A stretch of 64,000 nt of DNA, taken from positions 372,001 through 436,000 of the forward strand of contig DASVPO010000006.1 of assembly GCA_036382855.1 (NCBI GenBank). The letters run 5' to 3'. The position numbers were made by a program, and so were the translations under genes. This DNA is from DASVTR01 sp036382855. Lineage in GTDB: Bacteria > Acidobacteriota > Blastocatellia > Pyrinomonadales > Pyrinomonadaceae. The notes beneath the pieces were generated by a model that did not search any database, was not told where the DNA came from, and saw only the letters and a list, made by a program, of their open reading frames with translations. Positions 25,000 to 34,239 of this stretch are shown piece after piece. The stretch's first letter is position 1. Each line of letters opens with the position of its first letter.

Positions 25000-26456
25000 C
25001 TGACGGTCGCCTCGCTCTCGTCGCGCACGTCGTTATCCGATGGCACAGGCTCGCGCTCGCGGCAATACTGCGTTTCGGCCTCGCGCGTAATCTCGGTCGG
25101 GTAGCGACCCGTCCAGCATGCCACACAGGAAGCGTCAGCGCTGATGCCCGTCGCCTGAAGCATTCCTTCGAGCGAGAGATAGCCGAGCGAGTCTGCTTCG
25201 ATGAAGCGGCGTATCTCATCCACAGACATCTGCGCGGCGATAAGGTCCGCCTTGTTCGGCGTGTCCACACCGTAGTAGCAAGGGCTAACGGTCGGCGGGC
25301 AACTGATACGCAGATGCACCTCGCGCGCCCCTGCTTCCCTGACCATCCGCACGATCTTTTTCGAAGTCGTTCCGCGCACAATCGAATCGTCAATCAGGAC
25401 GACGCGGCGTCCTTCAATCAGGTCGCGCACAGGGTTGAGCTTGATGCGGACGCCAAACGAGCGTATGGATTGCTTCGGCTCGATGAAGGTGCGCCCGACG
25501 TAGTGGTTGCGGACGAGGCCCTGCCGGTAATTGATGCCGCTCTGCGCGGCGTAGCCAATGGCCGCCGCCACACCCGAATCCGGCACGGGCACAACGATGT
25601 CCGCCTCAGCCGGATGCTCAACGGCAAGGCGCTTGCCCATCTTGTGTCGCGATTCGTTAACGGATTGACCGTAGATGAGAGAGTCGGGCCGCGCGAAATA
25701 GACGTGCTCGAAGATACACATCGAGACGGAGCGCTCAGTCAAGGGAAACGAAGAGTGCAGGCCGTCCGAGTCAATGACAATCATCTCGCCGGGCAGGATG
25801 TCGCGCTCGTAGCGTGCGTCAATCAAATCGAAAGCGCAGGTCTCGGAAGCGACAACCCATGCGTCTTTCAGGCGTCCGAGCGCGAGCGGGCGAAAGCCGC
25901 GCGGGTCGCGAATCGCGATGAGCGCCTGCGGAGTTAGAAAGAGCATCGAAAACGCGCCCTCTGTTTCACGCAGGACTTCGGGAATAGCTTCGATAACGTT
26001 GCGTGCGCGCGACCGCGCGACGCCGTGAAGGATAACTTCCGTGTCCGATGTTGACGAAAAGATTGCTCCTTCGCGTTCGAGTTTCTTTCTCTCTTCGGTG
26101 GCGAAGGGGAGATTGCCGTTATGGCAGACGGCGATTTGCCCGTGCTGGCAGGCGACGAGGAAGGGCTGTGCTTCGCGTATGGAGACTTCGCCTGCCGTCG
26201 AATAACGAACGTGGCCGATGGCGTTTGCGCCCGGCAGGCGGTCGAGTCGCGGCTGGTCGAAGACATCCGAGACTAAGCCCATCGCTCGCTCGCTGCGTAG
26301 TTCCGCGCCGTCGCCCGCGACGATGCCGCAGGATTCCTGCCCGCGATGCTGTAGCGCGTAGAGACCTAGATAGGTCATACGCGCGGCCTCCGGGTGATTG
26401 TAGATGCCGAAGACGCCACACTCGTCGCGGAATTTGTCTGTCTTGATGATGCTCAA
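24996..26456 (-). CDS. purF: amidophosphoribosyltransferase
   Basis: PurF makes phosphoribosylamine from PRPP and glutamine, the committed step of purine synthesis. The 486-residue protein begins with a 12-residue propeptide before Cys13 (DECGVFGI), indicating autocatalytic maturation as in the Bacillus type. It has the PRPP motif VVLIDDSIVRGTT. Cys residues for an Fe-S cluster are seen in SMCIFEH, CPPTVSPCYYG and CVACWTGR. Its stop overlaps the downstream metallo-hydrolase start. Confidence 0.97.
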   Translation of the reverse strand: MSIIKTDKFRDECGVFGIYNHPEAARMTYLGLYALQHRGQESCGIVAGDGAELRSERAMGLVSDVFDQPRLDRLPGANAIGHVRYSTAGEVSIREAQPFLVACQHGQIAVCHNGNLPFATEERKKLEREGAIFSSTSDTEVILHGVARSRARNVIEAIPEVLRETEGAFSMLFLTPQALIAIRDPRGFRPLALGRLKDAWVVASETCAFDLIDARYERDILPGEMIVIDSDGLHSSFPLTERSVSMCIFEHVYFARPDSLIYGQSVNESRHKMGKRLAVEHPAEADIVVPVPDSGVAAAIGYAAQSGINYRQGLVRNHYVGRTFIEPKQSIRSFGVRIKLNPVRDLIEGRRVVLIDDSIVRGTTSKKIVRMVREAGAREVHLRISCPPTVSPCYYGVDTPNKADLIAAQMSVDEIRRFIEADSLGYLSLEGMLQATGISADASCVACWTGRYPTEITREAETQYCREREPVPSDNDVRDESEATVR

Positions 26457-26564
26457 GAAACTACGCTTTCAGTCCTGCTCGATTCCTACAAAGATAGTCA
26501 ATAAGCTTTGCTCCCTGAAGCTTAGTAGAACACGACGCGCGCGGCAAGCCTGACGGCACAGTCT

Positions 26565-29312
26565 TCAGTCCTGTAGAAGTTGCCCGCGAAAAACTTTCTG
26601 GCCGCCAAGCGAAGTGTAGAAGCCGTAGGCGGCCAGCCCGACGAGCATGATGAGCGCCAGCACGAAGTCTCCGGCGTACCAGGCGGAAAACTCCGTGGTG
26701 ATGGGGAAGAAGACCCAGAGGTGAAAGAAGAAGAGGGAAGAGAGCAGGGCCAGCAGCCCGTAGCGGTACAACAGGACGACGTAGAGCGCCGCTCCCGTCG
26801 GCCCGAATATCATACTGACAGAACCATTCTCGCTGAACGCCAGAGCCAGTACGGCGCTCATGATGAGCCATGCCACGAGCGCTGCCAGCCAGCTTTTGCG
26901 GAGGATGATTAAGAGCAAAAGCATAACAAACAGCAAGATAAAGCCAATAAAGAAGGAGGCGAAAATTAAGCCTGTCAAGCCGGACACGAAATAGCGTAGG
27001 CCAAGCAGTTTAGTTCCCGTGTCTATAAAGGGAATGGCTGGCGGCAGGCCGAGCCATCCTGGCAGCAACGCCGCCAGGTAGTTGTTCAATATCAGCAGAG
27101 CGCCAAAGACAGCGCCAATCAGGATGTCGCGCCCGACTAAAGGGTCACGAAATTCTCCGGCCAGCAGACGGTTCCATGAAATGGTGCGCTCCGGCCAGCG
27201 CCGCCTGACAAATGGCTCAAGCGCGATATAGAGCAGCCAGACGAATCCTGCCATGAAGAGCGCCCACTGAACGTAGCCGAGGAAAGAGAAGATTTCCTCA
27301 AACGTCGGCTCATGATGCCCGTCGAAGAGCCACATCAAGAGCAGCGCGGCAAACAGAAAAAAGCCCACACGGAAAGCGCCCCTGCGGTCGCCCAAACCGA
27401 GGCGCAGACTTCGCCGCGCCAGCAGCACTCCGCCTGCCATCACGACGACGAACACGCAGAGAATCACAATCTCAAAAATCCTCACACGCGTCACCCTGGT
27501 GCGTTCCACCTGACGCAGCGGCTGGTCCCAACTGTTAATAATCTCAAAGTAAACGGGTCGGCCACGATAGCTGGCCGCTTCTATGTGTACCTTGAGTTGA
27601 GGTTGCTCCGAATAGACGCCGTCCCACGCCGCTCGTGTGTCATACGCGTGTGGCGGAATCCATGTGGAGGCGGCTGGCTGAAAACTCGCCGGGTTGAATC
27701 CCGCCGCCGCAAACAGCGCAGACCAATCAGGCGCGGGCTGTGCGGCTTCCGGCGGAGCTTCGTCTCTTTGCGGCGGCACGCCGTCAAAAGAGAGCAGCCG
27801 ACCGCGCGTGTCGAGTTTCAGGCTCGTCATCCCCGTCACAGATTGCGAGGGTTCGTTCAAAGAGATGTCGCGCCCGCCGAAAGCTTGCAGGTAACGCGGG
27901 CTTTGCCTGTACCAGAAAAAGAGCGGCGCGGGTTGCCCGCTTCTCAACTTGTCCCAGCGAGAGAGAGATGAATCGTGCTCAGCGACGTAGCGTAGATAAG
28001 CAAAATCTCGGCCCATGCCATAAGCGCTGTCAAGCGGTTGTTCCGTATAGCCCAGTTGCTTTGTAATCTCGCGTGCGCGTTCCTGCAAAACTTCCGGCGA
28101 CTTTTCCAGCGGAACCATGCGATAGAGCGCAACGTCTTTCGAGAAGTAGCAGAGCAACGCGAGAATACTGATAAAGGCGACGAACATGCTGAGCGCCACG
28201 AGGGGACGCAGTACGCCAGCGGCCGGGGCTGCCGCGACCATCGCGGGAGACGGCGTTTCGCCCGCCGCCAGCGCCGCCTGTAAGGGGTCGCCGCCCGGCA
28301 GCGCCGCCGCCACCTGCAAGGCCGACGCCGGACGGTTGCGCGGCTCTCTTTCCAGACAGCGCAGGATAACGCGCTCGACAATCGGGTCAATCTCCTTGAC
28401 GAGGTTGGAAGGATTTGTGGGCGTCGTCGCGCTCCGGCGCAGGCGCATCAATTCTTCCAGGCTCTCGGCGGCAAACGCGCGCTTGCCCGTGAAGATTTCG
28501 TAGAGGACGAGGCCGAGCGAGTAGATGTCGCTTTTGATTGTGACCTCTTCGCCTGAGAGTTGTTCGGGAGCCATGTAGGCTGGAGTGCCAGCGCGGAGTT
28601 CGTCTTCACGAAACTCTTCGGCAAGTCCGGCGAGGCCGAAATCCGTGATGCGAACGTTGCCGTCCGCATCAATCATCACGTTGGCGGGCTTCAGGTCGCG
28701 GTGCAGAACATTGTTGTCGTGTGCCGCGGCCAGCCCCGCGCACAACTGTCGCGCAATCTCCACGGCCTTGTCCGAAGGCAGGCGGCCGATGCGCCTGAGA
28801 AGCGAAGCCAACTCTTCGCCCTTGATGAATTCCATGGAGAGAAAGTGTTGGCCGGAGACTTCGCCTATGTCGTAAACGCGGCAGACGTTGCGATGCGAGA
28901 CCTGTCTTGCGATGCGAACTTCGCGGTGAAAACGTGCGAGCGTTGCGCCGTCTGTTTGCAGCGCTTCGGGCAGAAACTTGAGCGCGACGGGTTGGCCCAG
29001 CTTGAGGTCGTCGGCGCGATAGACTTCGCCCATGCCGCCGCGACCCAGCAGGCTGACGATGCGATAGCGCCCGGCGATGGTCGTGCCCGGAGTAAAGCGC
29101 GCGTGGTCTATCGAATCGTAGGAGAGCGAGGAGGGTGTAGAGCGGCGAGTTGAAGCATGACGGGCTGCGCCCTCTTCCTGCTTATTTGCTGCGGAAGGAT
29201 TTTCAGGCAGCGGACGCGTCGGCGTCACCGAATCGCCAAACGCCGTCCCGCACGACGGGCAGGAATGGCGTCCGTCGGGAATGTCTCTGGCGCAGGCGGC
29301 ACACTTCATCAT
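26565..29312 (-). CDS. zinc-ribbon Ser/Thr protein kinase with multi-pass membrane C-terminus
   Basis: The 915-residue protein starts with a zinc ribbon (CAAC near 4-7, CPSC near 18-21). A Hanks-type kinase domain follows (about 82-345): GRGGMGEVY, LKFL Lys, HRDLKPAN, ITDFGLAG and a Gly-Thr-Pro APE-like motif. One helix near 370 crosses the membrane. A large extracytoplasmic region (about 390-620) has no known motif and may be the sensor. The last third (about 635-905) holds at least eight hydrophobic helices. The two-part membrane domain is unusual; CPBP- or transporter-like folds are possible, but I saw no signature. Confidence 0.85.
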   Translation of the reverse strand: MMKCAACARDIPDGRHSCPSCGTAFGDSVTPTRPLPENPSAANKQEEGAARHASTRRSTPSSLSYDSIDHARFTPGTTIAGRYRIVSLLGRGGMGEVYRADDLKLGQPVALKFLPEALQTDGATLARFHREVRIARQVSHRNVCRVYDIGEVSGQHFLSMEFIKGEELASLLRRIGRLPSDKAVEIARQLCAGLAAAHDNNVLHRDLKPANVMIDADGNVRITDFGLAGLAEEFREDELRAGTPAYMAPEQLSGEEVTIKSDIYSLGLVLYEIFTGKRAFAAESLEELMRLRRSATTPTNPSNLVKEIDPIVERVILRCLEREPRNRPASALQVAAALPGGDPLQAALAAGETPSPAMVAAAPAAGVLRPLVALSMFVAFISILALLCYFSKDVALYRMVPLEKSPEVLQERAREITKQLGYTEQPLDSAYGMGRDFAYLRYVAEHDSSLSRWDKLRSGQPAPLFFWYRQSPRYLQAFGGRDISLNEPSQSVTGMTSLKLDTRGRLLSFDGVPPQRDEAPPEAAQPAPDWSALFAAAGFNPASFQPAASTWIPPHAYDTRAAWDGVYSEQPQLKVHIEAASYRGRPVYFEIINSWDQPLRQVERTRVTRVRIFEIVILCVFVVVMAGGVLLARRSLRLGLGDRRGAFRVGFFLFAALLLMWLFDGHHEPTFEEIFSFLGYVQWALFMAGFVWLLYIALEPFVRRRWPERTISWNRLLAGEFRDPLVGRDILIGAVFGALLILNNYLAALLPGWLGLPPAIPFIDTGTKLLGLRYFVSGLTGLIFASFFIGFILLFVMLLLLIILRKSWLAALVAWLIMSAVLALAFSENGSVSMIFGPTGAALYVVLLYRYGLLALLSSLFFFHLWVFFPITTEFSAWYAGDFVLALIMLVGLAAYGFYTSLGGQKVFRGQLLQD

Positions 29313-29361
29313 CGGCCGCGGATTGTAACATCTTCGCGCGCCAGTTTGACTGGAAAAAGAA

Positions 29362-29396
29362 GCGGCGCGACAACCAAGCTCTGGCCGTCGCGCCGC
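29362..29396 (-). terminator. terminator after the beta-lactamase-fold gene
   Basis: A 10-bp perfect stem GCGGCGCGAC (29362-29371) with 29387-29396 is followed on the minus strand by CTTCTTTTTCC, giving a good intrinsic terminator. Confidence 0.75.
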
Positions 29397-29450
29397 CCTT
29401 GCGCCCGTCAGCGTGTCGCGCCTGCTATCAATTACTCAAGAGAGCAGACT

Positions 29451-31169
29451 TCATTGCACCTTCAGTGTGAGCACGGAGTTTGTGTTTCCGTTACCGTCGT
29501 CTTCCGTCAACGGATTGCCGGGGTCTGTCATCCACACGCCGTCAACGATAAACTTGTAAGTGTGTTTCCCCGGAGCGAGGTCAATGCGGCTGACCCATTC
29601 GTTTCCTTCTCTGGCAAAAAGCGTCTGCGACGGATTCCAGTTATTGAAACTCCCTGCCAGCGAGACGATTTGCGCGTCGTCGAAACCCTTCAGACGGAAA
29701 ACTGTGTTGCCTTTGAGGCTCGGCGCTGGCAGCGCCACACGTCGCGCCGTCAAATCAACAGGCCCCGCATTTTTCAGGAGCAGAGATGTCACTTGCCCCC
29801 GCGCATCCTTGCTGAAGATGGCGCGCACGTCCTTGTACTCTTCATCGAAAAACTCCGTTTCCGAGAGCGGCAGAAACTTGTGACGGCTGCCGCCGACCAG
29901 CAGCCAGATGTCGTTGTTCTTCAGTATGACATCAATCATGCGGACGCGTTCCTGATTGGTTGACTCATAGCGGCCAGCATATTTTTGGAGCAGTTCGGGC
30001 TGTAGCTTGACGGGCTGCTGAATAGGAACGCCTGTCAGAAGGTCTCCGACGCGGTCGGCAACGCGCGAGGCCGTCGGCGGGTCGTAGTTTGACATTACTG
30101 CGACCGTGTAGCCGAGGTCAGGGTATATCTGCAACTCGGAGTTGATGCCGGGAAAGCCGCCGTTGTGGCCGAAGCGGCGTTGCCCGTTGACCTTTTCGTC
30201 CTGAAAGCCGTAGGCGTATTTCGCAGCGCCGCCATTGCGCGGCAAATCAACTTTGCCGGTCGTGATAAGCTCCGTGTATTTGCGGCTGAGCAGCTTGTGT
30301 CCGTTGAGCGCGACGGCAAAGCGATGTAAATCTTCGACGGTCGAAAAGCCGCCGCCAGCGGGGCCGCCCTTGAAGGAATGCAGGAAGGTATTGGTTCGCC
30401 GCGCGCCGTCGGGGATTGGGCCGTTTGGGCCCATCCTCGTATAGCCTGTAGCCATGTTCGGCGTATCGCTGTCCATTTCGTAAGCATCCGTATTAACCAT
30501 TCCGGCAGGCTGGTAGATGTGCTCTCTAACGTAGTCGAAATAATTCTGGCCCGATACTTTTTCGACAATCGCGCCGAGCACCATGAACCCTGCGTTGCTG
30601 TACTGCCAGCGCGCTCCCGGCTCAAACTGCAAAGGCTCATCCGTGAACAACGGGAAGAAATCCTTGATGGTTCTAAACCTGTCTTTGGAAGTCTCCATAA
30701 ACTTGCGGTTGAAATAATTGCCGAGGCCGGAGGTATGTGTCAGCAGATGATGAACCGTCACCTTCGCGGCGACTTCTTTGTTTGGATAGTCGGGCAGAAG
30801 CTTGGCGATGGTGTCCGTGTAGGCGAGCTTGCCCTGCTCCGCGAGCTGCGCGATGGCAACGCTCGTAAACATCTTGTTCATAGAGCCCAGATTAAACTTG
30901 GTGTCGAGGCGATTCGGCACGTTGTAGCCACGGCTTGCCAGCCCGTAAGCCTTCTGGAAAAAGGGCACGCCGTCTTTCGCCAGTATTATCGTCCCTGAAA
31001 AGTTGTCCTGAGCAACTAGCTGGTTGAGATAGTCTTCAACCTCGCGGCTTAGTTCGGCCGTAGTCATTGTCCTCGTTGTACTGGTGGCGACCGCAGGCCG
31101 CGTCTGTTGCGCGCAAATGGAGACGGCTGCCATCAAGATGAGAATGATAATCGTGAATACTTTTTTCAT
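29451..31169 (-). CDS. serine beta-lactamase-fold hydrolase with C-terminal glycogen-binding domain
   Basis: The 572-residue protein has a signal peptide (1-20) and a class C/penicillin-binding fold: nucleophile motif S96-M-N-K99, Y190-S-N192, and a late HNGG in place of KTG. The C-terminal 90 residues form an AMPK/CBM48-like immunoglobulin domain (VSLAGSFNNWNP, GKHTYKFIVDGVWMTDP), which binds alpha-glucans. Family members are often esterases or D-aminopeptidases rather than antibiotic-resistance enzymes. The carbohydrate module suggests a periplasmic enzyme held on a glucan or on another protein. Confidence 0.9.
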   Translation of the reverse strand: MKKVFTIIILILMAAVSICAQQTRPAVATSTTRTMTTAELSREVEDYLNQLVAQDNFSGTIILAKDGVPFFQKAYGLASRGYNVPNRLDTKFNLGSMNKMFTSVAIAQLAEQGKLAYTDTIAKLLPDYPNKEVAAKVTVHHLLTHTSGLGNYFNRKFMETSKDRFRTIKDFFPLFTDEPLQFEPGARWQYSNAGFMVLGAIVEKVSGQNYFDYVREHIYQPAGMVNTDAYEMDSDTPNMATGYTRMGPNGPIPDGARRTNTFLHSFKGGPAGGGFSTVEDLHRFAVALNGHKLLSRKYTELITTGKVDLPRNGGAAKYAYGFQDEKVNGQRRFGHNGGFPGINSELQIYPDLGYTVAVMSNYDPPTASRVADRVGDLLTGVPIQQPVKLQPELLQKYAGRYESTNQERVRMIDVILKNNDIWLLVGGSRHKFLPLSETEFFDEEYKDVRAIFSKDARGQVTSLLLKNAGPVDLTARRVALPAPSLKGNTVFRLKGFDDAQIVSLAGSFNNWNPSQTLFAREGNEWVSRIDLAPGKHTYKFIVDGVWMTDPGNPLTEDDGNGNTNSVLTLKVQ

Positions 31170-31331
31170 ATGGTGAAACCTCTTGAATTGAACGTAACGG
31201 GTTATGGACTCGCGGGCCGCTTGCTCTGTTTAGTTTATTCGCTTGAGAGCCGTAGATAGTTCCATGAAATTTCCAGAGGGAAACTTCCGGCTCAATTAAG
31301 ATGTTCCGTCGCGACAGCATTGAAGCGTAAA

Positions 31332-32177
31332 TCAATCGAAGCCGCGAGGCGGAAGAAGGGGCGAGAGTTGCAGCCAGTTGTCAAGGCTATAATGGCTTTC
31401 GCCTTCGATAACGTGAAGTATGTAAGCCTGACGCGAGCGCGGCGAAGTGTTCATGCGGCTCATGTGCGGCAACTGGCCGTCGAGAAGGATTAAAGCGCCT
31501 TCGGGCACTTCGAGCGGGACAAGCTCATCTAACGGCCAGGGGTTGTTATCGAAGACTTCGAAGCATGTGCCGCCGCCGGGCGCACGCTTGAAACGCGATT
31601 TAAGTCCGAGTTTGTGATGGCCGGGCAGCGCCCAGAGGCAGCCGTTCTCGCGCGTCGCCTCTTCGAGCGCAAACCAGAGGCCGACGACGCTCGGCGGTTC
31701 AGTGTAAAGAAATGTACTGTCCTGATGGCAGGTCACTTCGCCGCCGATGTCCGGCTGCTTGAAGATGTACATGGATTGAATGAGCAGCGGTCGCTTGAAC
31801 TGCAAATCGGCGACGAGCGCTGCTATCTCCGGCGTGCGCGAGAATTTATTGAAGAGGGGGTCAAGGTCGTGCAGGGCATGACCTATTTTGTTAATCGAGC
31901 GCTCCTTGCTCTGGCGCAGCCGGCCGTCCGCCTGAAAGGCATGCTCCTCGAAGAAGAAACGCACGCGGTCGCCCGATTCCAGAAAGTAGTCGTCGCTGGT
32001 GCGCGTCTGCTCGTTGGTGGAAAAGATGGAGACGATGCCCTGCGGGTCAAACTCCGCAACTAACTCCCTCGCGCGCTCGCGCAAGGCCACACACATTTGG
32101 CGCGTCACAAACTCTTCGAGCACCAGAAAACCGTCGCGCTCGAACTTGTCCAATTGTTCGGTAGTGAGTTGGGCCAT
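31332..32177 (-). CDS. phytanoyl-CoA dioxygenase family protein
   Basis: The 281-residue product starts at ATG 32177 (QLTTEQLDKFERDGFLVLEEF is the usual N-terminal pattern; the frame extends 29 codons further without support). Fe(II)/2-oxoglutarate motifs are present: the HxD in CHQDSTF and the distal His in LPHMSRMN, with a nearby Arg for 2-oxoglutarate. Members hydroxylate diverse small molecules or lipids; substrate unknown. It lies upstream of the beta-lactamase-fold gene on the same strand with about 160 bp between. Confidence 0.88.
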   Translation of the reverse strand: MAQLTTEQLDKFERDGFLVLEEFVTRQMCVALRERARELVAEFDPQGIVSIFSTNEQTRTSDDYFLESGDRVRFFFEEHAFQADGRLRQSKERSINKIGHALHDLDPLFNKFSRTPEIAALVADLQFKRPLLIQSMYIFKQPDIGGEVTCHQDSTFLYTEPPSVVGLWFALEEATRENGCLWALPGHHKLGLKSRFKRAPGGGTCFEVFDNNPWPLDELVPLEVPEGALILLDGQLPHMSRMNTSPRSRQAYILHVIEGESHYSLDNWLQLSPLLPPRGFD

Positions 32178-32300
32178 AGCGCAATCATAACCAGGACGGA
32201 CGCGAGAGCAGAAATGACGAACACGCAACAGTGAGCGGTTAACTACGTGTAGCTTGCCTGTCATCCTTCGCGTCGTTCACGGGGTCGCGCCTTCTACTAT

Positions 32301-32329
32301 TACACAAAACGGCTGCTCTTCGTTATGAT
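32301..32329 (+). promoter_or_regulatory. candidate promoter for the glutaredoxin-like gene
   Basis: TACACA (32301-32306) and TATGAT (32324-32329) are 17 bp apart, 37 bp upstream of the start codon. Confidence 0.4.
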
Positions 32330-32365
32330 GGTTGAAAATTCTGAACGAGCAGAGGGGGAAGGAAA

Positions 32366-32614
32366 ATGGAGAAGGTCAAAGTTTACGGCGCAGACTGGTG
32401 CGGGGATACGCAGCGCTCTTTGCGCAGGCTGGATGCGCTCGGCGTTGCTTACGATTACGTTGACGTAGAACAGGACGCGCAGGCCGCACGTTGGGTGACA
32501 GAGCAGAACGACGGCAAAGAGCGTAAGCCGACTATTAAAATCGGAGAACAGGTGCTCTCTGTGCCGAGCGATGAGGAATTAGAGAGCGCGCTTCGCAGTG
32601 CGGGTAGATTGTGA
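32366..32614 (+). CDS. glutaredoxin-like protein with CGDT site
   Basis: The 82-residue protein has a thioredoxin fold like mycoredoxin/glutaredoxin: VKVYGADWCGDTQRS at the N-terminus (core WCGDT), the cis-Pro in KPTI and a C-terminal helix. The second active-site Cys is replaced by Thr, so only monothiol chemistry is possible. It may reduce mixed disulfides with a low-molecular-weight thiol. The ribosome site is GGAAGG, 4 nt before the ATG. Confidence 0.88.
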   Translation: MEKVKVYGADWCGDTQRSLRRLDALGVAYDYVDVEQDAQAARWVTEQNDGKERKPTIKIGEQVLSVPSDEELESALRSAGRL

Positions 32615-32647
32615 TTCGCTCTTAATCTTAGAGCTTCGTTTATTAGT

Positions 32648-33160
32648 GTGAACACGCAAAGTCTGGCCTACAATCTGGTTGTCGGCGTCTTGCGGCTTGC
32701 GCTCGTGCTCGCGCTCGTCTTCGCGGGGCTGGCCGTCTACCGCACGCTGCCCGGCTCGGACGGCGAAACGATTGATGCCTCAAACGCGACAGAGCAGACG
32801 GCGCTACTGATTATTCTGCAACCAACGCCGGAGGAGCAGGCGGCGGCGCTGGATATTCGTGTCGAGTTGTTTCCGATTGATATTTCGGCGGTGCAGCGGG
32901 AGTATCTGTCGGAGCGTCGGCCCGGCGTGCGCCTGGATGATTTTCTTGAGCGGCGCATGAACGGCAAATCAAGGGTCAGGACGACGCTCGACGAACGCGG
33001 GCAGGCGACCGTTCTTGTGACGCCCGGCAAATGGTGGGTGCACGCAATACTCTCCGGCGCGCATAATCTGGAATGGCGCTTGCCCATCAACGTCGCCGGC
33101 CCAAAACAAACAATCGAACTCAAGCCGGAAAACGCTTACGCGAAAATGAAAAGTTTTTAA
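32648..33160 (+). CDS. hypothetical membrane-anchored protein, 170 aa
   Basis: It has a GTG start, then a single N-terminal membrane helix (about 10-30) and an extracytoplasmic domain of about 135 residues without a motif I recognise. A GKWWVHAILSGAHNLEWRLP segment (core KWWVHAILSG) suggests a beta-sandwich. It follows the glutaredoxin-like gene by 33 bp and is probably cotranscribed with it. A GTGATGA-family palindrome follows. Confidence 0.6.
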   Translation: MNTQSLAYNLVVGVLRLALVLALVFAGLAVYRTLPGSDGETIDASNATEQTALLIILQPTPEEQAAALDIRVELFPIDISAVQREYLSERRPGVRLDDFLERRMNGKSRVRTTLDERGQATVLVTPGKWWVHAILSGAHNLEWRLPINVAGPKQTIELKPENAYAKMKSF

Positions 33161-33167
33161 GAACAGC

Positions 33168-33262
33168 GATGAGTAATGAGTTAAGAGAAGTGATGAGTAA
33201 AAGAAAGCAAGCTGCTTTAACTCATCTTTAACTCATCACTCATCACTCATTACTCATCACTT
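33168..33262. repeat. 7-bp-unit palindrome, GTGATGA family, copy 2
   Basis: Left units GATGAGT, AATGAGT and a second run at 33190-33198; right arm CTCATCACTCATCACTCATT (33232-33251) with flanks. The loop holds AAAAGAAAGC. It lies 8 bp after one gene and 14 bp before the next. Confidence 0.88.
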
Positions 33263-33276
33263 TTTTTCAATATCTT

Positions 33277-34233
33277 ATGCTCGCCTTGCGTTATGAGAAT
33301 GGCGGTGTGGCGGTGGCTGATGTTGCGCGGCCGCGCGATGAGCGCGAGGCCGTGGTGCGTGTGACGTTGAGCGGCATCTGTAATACTGATGTCGAGATCG
33401 TGCGCGGCTATGCTGGCTTCACTGGCACACTCGGTCACGAGTTTGTAGGGGTGTTGGAGAGCGCGCCGGGTGCGCCGGAACTTGTGGGCCAGCGCGTTGT
33501 CGGAGAGATTAACGCCGGTTGCGGCGTTTGCGCTCTGTGCGCGGCGGGTGATGCGCGCCACTGTCCGCAGCGAACCGTGCTCGGCATCGTCGGGCGCGAC
33601 GGCGCACACGCCGAATATCTGCAACTGCCGGTTGTTAATCTGCTGCGCGTTCCCGACGAGGTTGAGGACGAGCGTGCAGTCTTTACGGAGCCGCTGGCAG
33701 CCGCCTGCGGAATTACGGAGCGCGCGGGCGTTTCAAAGGAGACGCGCGTGGCCGTTATCGGTGACGGCAAACTCGGACTACTGTGCGCGCAGGTTCTAAG
33801 GCTCAGGAACGCTCCCGTCGTGCTCGTCGGCAAGCATCAGGAGAAACTGCGCATCGCGGCGGCGCGAGGCATAGAGACGGAGACAGTTGAGAGGGCGGCT
33901 AATCGTGCGCGTGAGTTTGATGTGGTAGTTGAAGCGTCGGGCGGCGAGCAGGGGTTTGCGCTCGCCCTTGACTTGCTCAGACCGCGCGGCGTACTCGTCT
34001 TGAAGTCAACTTTTCATGGCGCGACCCGTATTGATGCGGCGCGCGTGGTGGTTAATGAGATTAGCATTGTCGGCTCGCGCTGCGGGCGCTTCGCTCCTGC
34101 GCTTGAACTACTGAAGGATAACGCGGTGGATGTCTTGAGCCTGATTAGCGAACAACATGCGCTTGCCGACGGCGTTAGCGCCATCGAGCGCGCGACACAG
34201 AAGGGCATCCTTAAAGTCTTGCTCAGACCGTAA
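33277..34233 (+). CDS. zinc-dependent alcohol dehydrogenase family protein
   Basis: The 318-residue medium-chain dehydrogenase has catalytic zinc ligands (Cys in SGICNTD, GHE motif), the structural zinc set CGVCALCAAGDARHC (Cx2Cx2Cx7C) and the Rossmann motif VIGDGKLGLLCAQ. It is slightly shorter than the usual 340-350 residues, mostly through compact ends. Substrate cannot be told; threonine- and sorbitol-dehydrogenase-like enzymes share this layout. The start is very close to a 7-bp-unit palindrome and has no clear ribosome site. Confidence 0.9.
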   Translation: MLALRYENGGVAVADVARPRDEREAVVRVTLSGICNTDVEIVRGYAGFTGTLGHEFVGVLESAPGAPELVGQRVVGEINAGCGVCALCAAGDARHCPQRTVLGIVGRDGAHAEYLQLPVVNLLRVPDEVEDERAVFTEPLAAACGITERAGVSKETRVAVIGDGKLGLLCAQVLRLRNAPVVLVGKHQEKLRIAAARGIETETVERAANRAREFDVVVEASGGEQGFALALDLLRPRGVLVLKSTFHGATRIDAARVVVNEISIVGSRCGRFAPALELLKDNAVDVLSLISEQHALADGVSAIERATQKGILKVLLRP

Positions 34234-34239
34234 TAACAG

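Noticed and set aside
24948..25937. 329-codon ORF opposite purF
   Set aside because: Antisense to an enzyme with all active-site motifs; composition is that of a shadow frame.
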